A DNA stretch of 64,000 bases, taken from contig NZ_JAPCKJ010000005.1 in NCBI RefSeq assembly GCF_034439435.1, forward strand, positions 124,001-188,000. The letters are read 5' to 3'. Source of the DNA: Sarcina sp034439435. GTDB taxonomy: Bacteria; Bacillota; Clostridia; Clostridiales; Clostridiaceae. Both the position numbers and the translations under genes were made by a program. Of this stretch, positions 9,098-17,237 are shown one piece after another; positions within the stretch are counted from its first letter, which is position 1, and each line of letters starts with the position of its first letter. The notes below the pieces were generated by a model. That model was given only the letters and a program-made list of their open reading frames with translations, made no database searches and had not been told where the DNA came from.

Positions 9098-9880
9098 CTA
9101 TTTAATTTCTATAAGTTTTTCACTTAATTCTAATATTTCCTTATCATCTAAAGAATTTATTATCTCTAATGTACCTTTTTCTTTTAACTCTGATTTAATA
9201 TTATTTTCTTCTAGTCTTCTATTAAGCTCTTTTACTGTACCTTCACTTCCATCTATTATGTCTACTTTTTCTCCAACAATTTCTTGTATAACATCTTTAA
9301 TAAATGGATAATGTGTACAACCTAGAACTATACTTGAGATTTCTCTATCCATATAAGGATTTAATTTTTCTCTTAAAAAATTCTTTACATCTTCTCCATT
9401 TAAATTTCCTGATTCTATGAATTCAACGAGTCCTGGACATGGAAGAGGTATAATATCTCTATGTTCTCCATAATTATCCATAAGTGTTTTGAATTTTTCT
9501 TGAGTTAAAGTTGCCTTTGTTGCCATTACTATAACCGCACCAGTTTCGTGTAGCTTTATTGCTGGCTTTAAGGCAGGTTCTATGCCTATTATAGGTATAT
9601 CTTTATAATATTCTCTAAGATCTTTTGCTGCTGCTGAAGTTGCAGTATTACATGCTATGACAATTGCTTTAACGCCCTTTTGTATTAAAAATTCAATAGC
9701 ATTAAATGAAAGTTCTGTTATCTCTTGTGGAGTTTTCTCTCCATAAGGTGCATGCTTAGAATCCCCATAATATATATAATTTTCATTTGGCATCATTTCT
9801 AAGGCTTTTCTTAAAACACTTAAGCCTCCTAAGCCAGAATCAAAAAAACCTATAGGTGCATTCTTTAAATCATCTTGCAT
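9098..9880 (-). CDS. murI: Glutamate racemase
   Basis: A 260-residue cytoplasmic racemase making D-glutamate for peptidoglycan. Asp is in FFDSGLGGLSVL; the two catalytic Cys are in ACNTATSAA and GCTHYPF. YYGDSKHAPYGEKT is the substrate loop. Length is typical for the family. ATG with GAGGG upstream. The gene is divergent from glnA, with 306 bp between. Confidence 0.96.
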   Translation of the reverse strand: MQDDLKNAPIGFFDSGLGGLSVLRKALEMMPNENYIYYGDSKHAPYGEKTPQEITELSFNAIEFLIQKGVKAIVIACNTATSAAAKDLREYYKDIPIIGIEPALKPAIKLHETGAVIVMATKATLTQEKFKTLMDNYGEHRDIIPLPCPGLVEFIESGNLNGEDVKNFLREKLNPYMDREISSIVLGCTHYPFIKDVIQEIVGEKVDIIDGSEGTVKELNRRLEENNIKSELKEKGTLEIINSLDDKEILELSEKLIEIK

Positions 9881-9992
9881 CGCTATCCCTCACTTCTAAG
9901 TACTTGATTTAATCTTAAGATAATTTTATAACTTTCTATTAAATAAATCTATAAAATTCATATTTTACACTTATATTAAAATATAAAATATA

Positions 9993-10021
9993 TTGACAGT
10001 ACTATACTATTGTAATAAAAT
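9993..10021 (+). promoter_or_regulatory. glnA promoter (sigma-A)
   Basis: TTGACA (9993-9998), exactly 17 bp, TAAAAT (10016-10021). The predicted start is near 10028, giving an unusually long 5' leader of about 160 nt before glnA. Confidence 0.7.
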
Positions 10022-10027
10022 CTTTTT

Positions 10028-10186
10028 AAGAATATCTACATAACGAATATTTTATTCTAAAATTCACATTATTATACGTGTGTAAACAAACAAAATAACT
10101 ATTAAGTCATAAAAATGAAAGGATGTGAACAGGGGGCTATTACAATTATCCTAACTTTTTTATAATTGTAGTACTTCTAAATAATT
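10028..10186 (+). promoter_or_regulatory. Long structured leader of glnA
   Basis: The leader has a 9-bp perfect hairpin, TACAATTAT (10141-10149) / ATAATTGTA (10162-10170), ending 16 bases before the ATG. A G-rich block, GAAAGGATGTG plus AGGGGG, lies 50-70 bases upstream. No Shine-Dalgarno is visible within 15 bases of the ATG. AGGAT (10120-10124) can also pair with ATCCT just before a run of six Ts, a weak terminator-like alternative. This suggests post-initiation control of glutamine synthetase. No named riboswitch is recognised. Confidence 0.45.
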
Positions 10187-12088
10187 ATGAACAAAGATTT
10201 ATTATTTACAATTCCTAAGAAATATCATAATAGAGAAAGCTTGATTTCGATCTTTGAAGATCACCCAGAAATAAAATTTGTATCTTTAGTTGGGGTTGAC
10301 TTAGCAGGTAATGATACCGATGAAAAAATTCCTTCTAAGTTATTTTTAAAAGATATAGATTCTTTCCTACATGGCACCGCTGTACAAACAGACGGTTCAT
10401 CAGTTGTCCTTCCAGGAATAGCGACTCTAAACAACGCTAAAGTAGATATGATTGCCGATTTAGATTGTAAATGGTTTATAGATTACAATTACGACTTCAT
10501 AGACCCTTTGACTAATAGACCAGTAGGAACACTTAGAATACCTTGCTTCTTAATCCACGAAGATAAACCAGTCGACTCTAGACATATCTTAAAAAACTCA
10601 ATTGACACATTCAAATCAAATTTATTCTCACTATTAAAAAAATATCCAGAAACACTAAATGATTTAAATATAACATTCGATGATATAGAAGATCTTTTAT
10701 TAACATCTGCAACTGAATTAGAGTTTTGGGTTAAAACACCAAATGATAAAGCTTTAATTGAAGAACTTTCAACATCAGAAGTTTTACAAGAACAATATTG
10801 GACTAGAACTAAGGGAAATGTTAGAACTGCCTTAGAGAAGAGTTTATTATACATGGATGAGTATGGATTTGAACCTGAAATGGGACATAAAGAGGTTGGG
10901 GGAGTAAAAGCTAAACTTACTTCTTCAGGTCAATTTGATCACATAATGGAGCAATTAGAAATAGACTGGAAATTCTCAGATGCTATGCAAGCTTCTGATA
11001 ATGAATTATTTATAAGAACTTTAGTTAAAGAAACATTTAGAAGAAACGGATTAGAAGTAACATTCCTTGCTAAACCAATAGATGGCGTTGCTGGTAATGG
11101 AGAGCATACTCATTTAAGTTTAAGCTTAAAATTAAAAGACGGAAGAATTATAAACTTATTTAATCCAACTAAGAATCATTTCTTAAGCAAAATAGGATAT
11201 GGCTCTATAATGGGTATATTAAAGAACTACGAAATAATGAATCCATTTATATCAGCTACAACAGACTCTCTTAAGAGATTAAAACCAGGATTTGAGGCTC
11301 CTGTTTGTATAGTTACATCATTAGGACAAAGTCCTGAAATTCCATCTAGAAACAGAACTATATTAGCTGGATTAATAAGAGATCCTCATAATCCGCTAGC
11401 AACTAGATTTGAGCTTAGATCACCAAACCCATTCACAAATACTTATCTTTGTATAGCATCAAGCTATATGGCAATGCTAGATGGTATTAAGTATGCCTTA
11501 GAAAGCAATAAGACTGAAGATGATCTTTTAGCTGAGTTATCTAAAAAACCAGGCGAAGATGCAAATTACTTAGAAAAATCTAGAGCATATAGAAGTGAAG
11601 AAGATGTCTTTGAAGATTTTACAGATTCTCAAAGAAATGAATACTTTGGAATAGCTCCTGCTACTGTTTATGAAAACTTAAGTGCTTTTGATAAATATCC
11701 TGAAAAACTTGAGGTATTAAAAGTAAACTCAGTATTTACCGATAAACTTATAAACAGTTTCAAAATAGCTACTATAAAGAGATGGACTACAGAAATTACA
11801 GCTAGAATAATTCCTTCATATATAAAAGATATAAGAGCGGCTAAACAACTTCACTGTTGTGATAAAGCATTAGATCTTGATGTTTCAACTTGGATGACTA
11901 TTAATGAGTTAAGACATATAACAATGAAAGACTCTTATCATAGAAGAAGTTTATTCACTCAATTAAAAAATGCTATAAATGAATCTGATTTTGAAAAAGC
12001 TTCAGATTTACAAATAAAAGTTGATAAAAATATGAGTGAATTAGAAGAACTTTACTCAACTTATAAGAGAAACTTATTAGATATATAG
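10187..12088 (+). CDS. glnA: Glutamine synthetase, clostridial large form
   Basis: ATP-dependent condensation of glutamate and ammonia. At 633 residues it is longer than type I (about 450) and shorter than type III (about 700). The catalytic core motifs are present: metal ligand ATELEFWV (about 180), ATP-binding loop AKPIDGVAGNGEHTHLS (about 294-310), and the Arg-rich substrate loop ATRFELRSPNPFTN. The C-terminal 130 residues are helical with heptad-like charge (IKRWTTEITARII and the tail to LEELYSTYKRN), an extension seen in clostridial GS. The start at 10187 is forced by an in-frame stop at 10178, yet it lacks a clear Shine-Dalgarno. The symbol is assigned by function; the exact GS subclass is uncertain. 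Confidence 0.88.
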   Translation: MNKDLLFTIPKKYHNRESLISIFEDHPEIKFVSLVGVDLAGNDTDEKIPSKLFLKDIDSFLHGTAVQTDGSSVVLPGIATLNNAKVDMIADLDCKWFIDYNYDFIDPLTNRPVGTLRIPCFLIHEDKPVDSRHILKNSIDTFKSNLFSLLKKYPETLNDLNITFDDIEDLLLTSATELEFWVKTPNDKALIEELSTSEVLQEQYWTRTKGNVRTALEKSLLYMDEYGFEPEMGHKEVGGVKAKLTSSGQFDHIMEQLEIDWKFSDAMQASDNELFIRTLVKETFRRNGLEVTFLAKPIDGVAGNGEHTHLSLSLKLKDGRIINLFNPTKNHFLSKIGYGSIMGILKNYEIMNPFISATTDSLKRLKPGFEAPVCIVTSLGQSPEIPSRNRTILAGLIRDPHNPLATRFELRSPNPFTNTYLCIASSYMAMLDGIKYALESNKTEDDLLAELSKKPGEDANYLEKSRAYRSEEDVFEDFTDSQRNEYFGIAPATVYENLSAFDKYPEKLEVLKVNSVFTDKLINSFKIATIKRWTTEITARIIPSYIKDIRAAKQLHCCDKALDLDVSTWMTINELRHITMKDSYHRRSLFTQLKNAINESDFEKASDLQIKVDKNMSELEELYSTYKRNLLDI

Positions 12089-12100
12089 TAATTAAAATAA

Positions 12101-12132
12101 AAAGAAACCAATGGATCTCATTGGTTTCTTTA
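12101..12132. terminator. Bidirectional terminator between glnA and the YciI-like gene
   Basis: Stem AAGAAACCAATG / CATTGGTTTCTT with loop GATCT, flanked by A and T runs. It serves the convergent glnA (+) and the 94-aa gene (-). Confidence 0.88.
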
Positions 12133-12139
12133 TTTTATA

Positions 12140-12424
12140 TTAATGATATGTATTTCCTAAACTTATTGAGTTTTTACTTAATATCTCAAATGAATAGTCT
12201 TCGTAAAAAACAAATGGATTATTATTTATAATATCTTCTGCTTCTTTAAAGTTATTAGCATGGAATATTATAGTTCCTCTATTTCTAAAGCATGATCCAC
12301 CACATAATACATACTTGCTTACAGCCGTATCTTTATACATTTTTGCTTTATGCTCACTTTGGAACCTATTAGCTCCATTCATTTTATAATTTATTTTTAC
12401 AAACATACCGCTGCTCTTAGTCAT
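12140..12424 (-). CDS. Small YciI-like protein under LexA control
   Basis: A 94-residue protein with no signal peptide or membrane segment. The C-terminal half, IIFHANNFKEAEDIINNNPFVF, resembles the YCII/dimeric alpha-beta barrel pattern (a strand, a helix with spaced acidic residues, then NPF in place of DPF). That assignment is weak, and no catalytic role can be read. ATG at 12424 with AGGGGG upstream. The gene is monocistronic: promoter at 12536-12564, terminator at 12101-12132. Its promoter carries one LexA box between -35 and -10 and another just after the start, so it is probably a DNA-damage-induced gene (inference). Confidence 0.65.
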   Translation of the reverse strand: MTKSSGMFVKINYKMNGANRFQSEHKAKMYKDTAVSKYVLCGGSCFRNRGTIIFHANNFKEAEDIINNNPFVFYEDYSFEILSKNSISLGNTYH

Positions 12425-12508
12425 ATAAATTAACCCCCTAAAATTTGTTATATGCTATTATATTATGTTAATGCCCTATATATTCCTAATCTATCTAAAA
12501 AAATATAA

Positions 12509-12564
12509 GAACTTATGTTCCCTTTTCCTTTTTTAATTCTACAAAACATATGTTCGCTTGTCAA
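12509..12564 (-). promoter_or_regulatory. SOS-type promoter with two LexA boxes
   Basis: On the minus strand, TTGACA (12559-12564), 17 bp, TAGAAT (12536-12541). Inside the spacer, 12543-12556 reads CGAACATATGTTTT, a Gram-positive LexA box (GAAC-N4-GTTY). A second dyad, GAACATAAGTTC (12509-12520), fits GAAC-N4-GTTC and covers about +9 to +20. The arrangement (operators over and just after the promoter) is that of SOS repression. Confidence 0.72.
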
Positions 12565-12565
12565 G

Positions 12566-12606
12566 AAAAAAAAGGGATGTAAACATTCTTTTTACATCCT
12601 TTTTTC
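12566..12606 (-). terminator. Terminator of vanZ
   Basis: AAGGATGTAAA / TTTACATCC stem (one mismatch) with a long U-run on the minus strand, 66 bp downstream of the vanZ stop. It abuts the SOS promoter of the next gene. Confidence 0.8.
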
Positions 12607-12672
12607 TATAAAATTCTTTATTTTTATGTATATTTCTCTATTTTTTTACTTATAACAAATTTTATTTTGTGT

Positions 12673-13317
12673 TTATTCAATCTCTTCTACTTCATCGACA
12701 TCTCTTTCAGAAATACTATCTTTAATAAAGTAAGCGATTTTACAAATGAAGTAGGCAATAAATATTCCAACTAAGTTTATAAATATATCACCTAAGTCAA
12801 AATATCCTCTTTTAAATACATATTGAGCAAGCTCTATATTAAATTCTATAGATGCAGATAATATGAAAGCTAGTACAAAGTTATATTTTCTTAGTATATA
12901 GCCTATTGGCATAAAGAATAGAATATTACCTATTAAGTACAATTGACCTGTCTTATCGCCTCTTAGTCCGTGTAGAACGGCAAATGGATCTAATTGGAAT
13001 CCTCTAGCCATTTTCGGTCTAGCAAATAGAAGTATAAACATAGTTCCTGCATACAACCCGAATAAAAACAGCTTAAATAATTTTGAAGTTTTCATTCTAG
13101 TTGTTGTTAAGAAAAGTTGATAAATAAGCATAACACTTGTTAATTTAAAAAAGTTATATATTATAAAACCTTTTTTACCACTCAAATCTATTTTTATAAA
13201 AACGCCTATACATTCTTTTACTATTAGCTTATAAAATATCATTGCTAAGAATACTGAAATTATAAGCAAAATACTTTTTATAAAAAAATTTTTTACCACG
13301 CTTTTAGCTGTTTCCAT
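12673..13317 (-). CDS. VanZ-family membrane protein
   Basis: A 214-residue polytopic membrane protein. Four to five hydrophobic segments are visible: SILLIISVFLAMIFYKLI near the start, a pair around residues 60-100, GQLYLIGNILFFMPIGYIL, and a C-terminal IFINLVGIFIAYFI. The VanZ core appears as DPFAVLHGLRGD, NILFFMPIGYIL and SIEFNIELAQYVFKRGYFDLGDIFINLVG. VanZ confers low teicoplanin resistance in enterococci, but chromosomal homologues mostly have no known role. I chose the ATG at 13317 because GGGGGTGAT lies just upstream; a TTG at 13332 in the same frame overlaps that Shine-Dalgarno. Downstream is its own terminator, upstream the DnaA-box region. Confidence 0.85.
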   Translation of the reverse strand: METAKSVVKNFFIKSILLIISVFLAMIFYKLIVKECIGVFIKIDLSGKKGFIIYNFFKLTSVMLIYQLFLTTTRMKTSKLFKLFLFGLYAGTMFILLFARPKMARGFQLDPFAVLHGLRGDKTGQLYLIGNILFFMPIGYILRKYNFVLAFILSASIEFNIELAQYVFKRGYFDLGDIFINLVGIFIAYFICKIAYFIKDSISERDVDEVEEIE

Positions 13318-13448
13318 AAAAATCACCCCCAATAATTTATAAATTTGTATTGAATATTAATATTTTTATAGTATAATATCTAAGTGCTTTTTAAAACAAG
13401 CCTCTTATTCTTAAATTATAATTTAATCACATTTCTAAAATCAAAAAT

Positions 13449-13719
13449 TTATCCACAGAATTATTCTTTAAAAATTATCCACAACAACTTAAAAATATTT
13501 TTATCCACAAAAGAAAAACATTTTATTTTTTCACATCTTTTTTGTTTCAAAATAAATTTTAATACATTTTATCCACAAAAATACTACAATTAGATTAACA
13601 TTTAATTTTCTATTTGATTTATTCCTAGTTTTGCTTTTTCCAAAGCCTAAAAATCGAAGTTTTCAGCGCCAAAGGGCTCAGTTAGAATAAATCAATTACT
13701 TTTATTAAAATTATCCACA
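13449..13719 (+). promoter_or_regulatory. Cluster of five perfect DnaA boxes
   Basis: TTATCCACA occurs perfectly at 13449-13457, 13475-13483, 13501-13509, 13569-13577 and 13711-13719, all in the same orientation. The first three are spaced exactly 26 bp start to start. The surroundings are AT-rich and non-coding. No dnaA, dnaN or gidA is nearby, so this is not the usual oriC context. It resembles DnaA-titration or DnaA-reactivating clusters (E. coli datA/DARS, B. subtilis DnaA-box clusters). Binding is inferred. Confidence 0.75.
13614..13695. repeat. 11-bp inverted repeat, DnaA-box region
   Basis: TTGATTTATTC (13614-13624) is matched by its perfect reverse complement GAATAAATCAA (13685-13695), 60 bp apart. 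It interlocks with the second inverted repeat at 13673-13765. Confidence 0.6.
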
Positions 13720-13765
13720 AAACAATTATCTTTTCTTCACATATTTTAAAAACTAACTGAGCCCT
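13673..13765. repeat. 13-bp inverted repeat enclosing a DnaA box
   Basis: AGGGCTCAGTTAG (13673-13685) and its perfect reverse complement CTAACTGAGCCCT (13753-13765), 67 bp apart, enclose the fifth DnaA box. The arms are GC-richer than the surroundings. Either a protein-binding dyad or a structured RNA is possible; there is no T-run, so a simple terminator is unlikely. Confidence 0.65.
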
Positions 13766-13953
13766 AACTAAAAGGAAAATTTTAAACAACATATAACTAA
13801 AAAGCATATTTAAAACAAAATAACTTTAATTTTAAACTCTGTTTTAAATGAATGTTGATGTTTAACTAACCCTTAAATTCCTAATTTTAAAGCATTAGTG
13901 ACACAAACTAAATCAAAATAATTTATTAAAGTAAAAGTTCATATCAATAAAAT

Positions 13954-13999
13954 GAAAAGTCCCATTAAACTTTAAATACCATAAAGTTCAATAGGACTA
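13954..13999 (-). terminator. Terminator of carAB
   Basis: AGTCCCATT / AATAGGACT stem, with AACTTTA/TAAAGTT extending inside it, followed by a U-run on the minus strand. It lies 22 bp after the carB stop. The rest of 13766-13953 is AT-rich and holds nothing I recognise. Confidence 0.75.
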
Positions 14000-14021
14000 A
14001 ATTTTTATATTATTAATTTTC

Positions 14022-17000
14022 TTATACTAAGTTAAATACCTCTAACTCTCTCTTATCTGCTCCTTCTTTTTGTAAATCTACTAGAGCCTTAAGAGTATCT
14101 AGTGAAGTCATAACTCCTATATTTCTTTCTATTGCTGCTCTTCTTATATGGAATCCATCTCTCTTAGAGTCATTAGCTTTAGTTGGTGTATTTACAACTA
14201 AGTCTATCTCTTTATTCTTGATTAAATCCATAATGTTTGGAGATTCTTCTCCTATTCTTCTAACTTCTTTAGCATCTATGCCAGCCTCTCTTAATTCTTT
14301 AGCTGTTCCTTCTGTTGCTACAAAGTTATATCCTAACTTATCTAAGCCTTTAGCAAGCTCCATAAACTCTGGTTTATCATGTTTTTTTACTGTAGCTAAG
14401 ATTGTTTTACCATTAGCTCCAGTGTACATTCCAGCTGCCATGAAGCCTTTGTATAATGCTTCCCAAACGTTTCTTCCTACTCCTAAGACTTCTCCTGTTG
14501 ATCTCATCTCTGGTCCTAAACTAACCTCAACATTAGGAAGTTTTTGAGTTGAGAATACTGGAACCTTTACTGATACTAATTCAGGTTCTTTGTAAACTCC
14601 TGTACCATATCCAAGGTCTTTTAATTTTTCTCCAAGCATTATTCTAGTGGCTATATCTACTATTGGAACTCCACTTACTTTTGATATATACGGAACTGTT
14701 CTTGAAGCTCTTGGATTAACTTCTATTACATAAAGCTTTCCTTCAAACTCGATGAACTGAATGTTTATCATTCCTTTTATTCCTATGCTTAAAGCTAATT
14801 TCTTAGTGTAATCTAGAACATCTGCTTTTATTTTTTCTGAAATATTTTGAGCCGGATACATAGTTATACTATCTCCTGAGTGAACTCCCGCTCTTTCTAA
14901 ATGTTCCATTATTCCAGGTACAAGAACATCTTCTCCATCTGATATAGCATCAACTTCTATTTCTCTTCCCATTAAGTATTTATCTATAAGTATTGGATTT
15001 TTAGAATCTTTTTCAAAGGCATTTGTTAAGTAGTATGTTAACTCTTCTTCATCATGAGTTATTTCCATACCTTGTCCACCAAGAACGAATGAAGGTCTAA
15101 CCAAGATTGGGAACCCTAATCTTCTAGCTTCCTCTAATCCTTCCTCTAAATTCCATACACCTTTTCCTTTTGGTCTTGCTATATCAAGTCTTTCTAATAA
15201 ATCATCAAACTGCTCTCTATCCTCAGCTAGATCTATTTGATCTGAAGTAGTTCCTAATGTAGGAATGTTCTTTTCTTTTAAGAACTTAGCAAGTTTTATA
15301 GCTGTTTGTCCTCCAAATTGAAGTATAACTCCATCTGGATTTTCTTTATCTATTATATTTAAAACATCTTCTTCAGTTAATGGTTCAAAGTAAAGTTTGT
15401 CTGATATACTGAAGTCTGTACTTACTGTCTCTGGGTTATTGTTTATAACTATTGTTTCAATTCCTTGCTTTCTCAGTGCCATTACACAGTGAACTGATGC
15501 ATAGTCAAACTCTATACCTTGACCTATTCTTATAGGACCTGATCCTATAACCACAACCTTCTTATTATCTGAAACAACTACCTCATCATATTGTTCATAT
15601 GTTGAATAGTAGTATGGTGATATGGCTTCAAACTCTCCACCACAAGTATCAACCATCTTATAAGTAGGTTTTATATGCCATATATCTCTTAGTCTATAAA
15701 TTTCATCTGGAGAAACTCTTAACATATCAGCTATTGCTTTGTCTGAGAATCCTCTTCTTTTTAATTTATATAACCAATCTCTATTTAAATCATCTATTGT
15801 GCTTTGCTTAAGCTTTTGTTCTTCTTCAACTAACCATCTGAATTTTTCTAAGAAGAATATATCTACACCAGTTATCTTTGAAACCATATCGATTCTGTAT
15901 CCTCTTCTTAGCATTTCAGCTAAAGCAAATATTCTCTCATCATCTGGAGAAACTACCCTTTCTCTTAACTCATACATTGAAAGATTTTGGAACTTTTTAT
16001 GCTCTAATGAGTATTTTCCTATTTCTAATGATCTTATCCCCTTTAAGAATGCTGCCTCGAAGTTACTTCCTATAGCCATTATCTCTCCAGTAGCCATCAT
16101 CTTAGTTCCTAAAGCTCTATCTGCTCCATGGAATTTATCAAAAGGCCATTTAGGAATCTTAACAACTACGTAGTCTAATGAAGGCTCAAAGCAAGCATAT
16201 GTCATTCCTGTAACTGCATTTTTTATTTCATCTAATCCATAACCTAAAGCTATTTTAGCTGCAACCTTTGCTATTGGATAACCTGTTGCCTTTGAAGCTA
16301 ATGCAGAAGATCTTGAAACCCTTGGGTTAATCTCTATTACTGCATATTCAAATGAATGTGGGTTTAAAGCAAACTGAACGTTACATCCACCCTCAATTCC
16401 TACTGCATTTATTATATCTATTGATGCACTTCTAAGCATTTGATATTCTTTATCTGATAAAGTTTGACTTGGTGCAACAACTATTGAGTCACCAGTGTGT
16501 ATTCCTACTGGGTCAATGTTTTCCATGTTACAAACTGTTATACAGTTACCAAAAGAGTCTCTCATTACTTCATACTCGATTTCTTTCCAACCCTTAACAC
16601 TCTTCTCTAAAAGAACTTGTCCTATAGTACTTAACTGTAAACCTGATGATAATGTTTCTATTAACTCTTCCTCGTTATTAGCTATTCCACCACCAGTTCC
16701 TCCAAGTGTATAAGCTGGTCTAACTATTACTGGGTATCCTATTTTTCTTGCGAAAGCTATACCTGCATCTAAATCAGTTATAATCTCACTTTGTATAACA
16801 GGCTGATTGATTCTATTCATCATATCTCTGAATAGTTCTCTATCTTCACCCTCTTTAATAGATTCTACTGATGTTCCTATTACTTTTACGTTATATTTAT
16901 CTAAAATTCCCTTTTCATAAAGTTCAACAGCAAGATTTAACCCTGTCTGTCCACCCATTCCTGCTAAAAGAGAATCTGGTTTTTCTTTTTTAATTACTTT

Positions 17001-17225
17001 TTCTACAAACTCAACTGTTAAAGGCTCAAGATAAACCTTATCTGCGATTTCCTTATCAGTCATTATTGTAGCTGGGTTTGAGTTTACAAGTACAACTTCA
17101 ATCCCTTCTTCTTTAAGAGCTTGACAAGCTTGAGTACCTGAGTAATCAAACTCTGCTGCTTGTCCTATTATTATTGGACCTGATCCTATTACTAAAACTT
17201 TTTTTATATCTTTATTTAATGGCAT
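14022..17225 (-). CDS. carB: Carbamoyl-phosphate synthase large subunit
   Basis: 1067 residues, full length. It uses ammonia from CarA, bicarbonate and two ATP to make carbamoyl phosphate for pyrimidines and arginine. The two homologous halves each carry an ATP-grasp domain: VLVIGSGPIIIGQAAEFDYSG at residue 11 and VVVIGSGPIRIGQGIEFDYAS near 560. Glycine-rich loops are PAYTLGGTGGG and PSFVLGGQGME, and the metal-binding ends are EINPRVSRSSALASKATGYP and EVNPRASRTVPYISKVSGVP. The C-terminal MGS-like domain ends near NTPTKANDSKRDGF. ATG behind AGGAGGAA; 12 bp after carA. Confidence 0.97.
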   Translation of the reverse strand: MPLNKDIKKVLVIGSGPIIIGQAAEFDYSGTQACQALKEEGIEVVLVNSNPATIMTDKEIADKVYLEPLTVEFVEKVIKKEKPDSLLAGMGGQTGLNLAVELYEKGILDKYNVKVIGTSVESIKEGEDRELFRDMMNRINQPVIQSEIITDLDAGIAFARKIGYPVIVRPAYTLGGTGGGIANNEEELIETLSSGLQLSTIGQVLLEKSVKGWKEIEYEVMRDSFGNCITVCNMENIDPVGIHTGDSIVVAPSQTLSDKEYQMLRSASIDIINAVGIEGGCNVQFALNPHSFEYAVIEINPRVSRSSALASKATGYPIAKVAAKIALGYGLDEIKNAVTGMTYACFEPSLDYVVVKIPKWPFDKFHGADRALGTKMMATGEIMAIGSNFEAAFLKGIRSLEIGKYSLEHKKFQNLSMYELRERVVSPDDERIFALAEMLRRGYRIDMVSKITGVDIFFLEKFRWLVEEEQKLKQSTIDDLNRDWLYKLKRRGFSDKAIADMLRVSPDEIYRLRDIWHIKPTYKMVDTCGGEFEAISPYYYSTYEQYDEVVVSDNKKVVVIGSGPIRIGQGIEFDYASVHCVMALRKQGIETIVINNNPETVSTDFSISDKLYFEPLTEEDVLNIIDKENPDGVILQFGGQTAIKLAKFLKEKNIPTLGTTSDQIDLAEDREQFDDLLERLDIARPKGKGVWNLEEGLEEARRLGFPILVRPSFVLGGQGMEITHDEEELTYYLTNAFEKDSKNPILIDKYLMGREIEVDAISDGEDVLVPGIMEHLERAGVHSGDSITMYPAQNISEKIKADVLDYTKKLALSIGIKGMINIQFIEFEGKLYVIEVNPRASRTVPYISKVSGVPIVDIATRIMLGEKLKDLGYGTGVYKEPELVSVKVPVFSTQKLPNVEVSLGPEMRSTGEVLGVGRNVWEALYKGFMAAGMYTGANGKTILATVKKHDKPEFMELAKGLDKLGYNFVATEGTAKELREAGIDAKEVRRIGEESPNIMDLIKNKEIDLVVNTPTKANDSKRDGFHIRRAAIERNIGVMTSLDTLKALVDLQKEGADKRELEVFNLV

Positions 17226-17237
17226 ATTATTTCCTCC

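Noticed and set aside
10489..10854. 121-aa minus-strand frame inside glnA
   Set aside because: Shadow of a real, highly conserved gene in the opposite strand.
13384..13593. 69-aa open frame over the DnaA-box region
   Set aside because: No Shine-Dalgarno, low-complexity residues, and it runs through the repeated TTATCCACA, which recur as NYNPQ-like peptides by chance.
15739..16173. 144-aa plus-strand frame inside carB
   Set aside because: Shadow frame with no Shine-Dalgarno; carB is conserved throughout.
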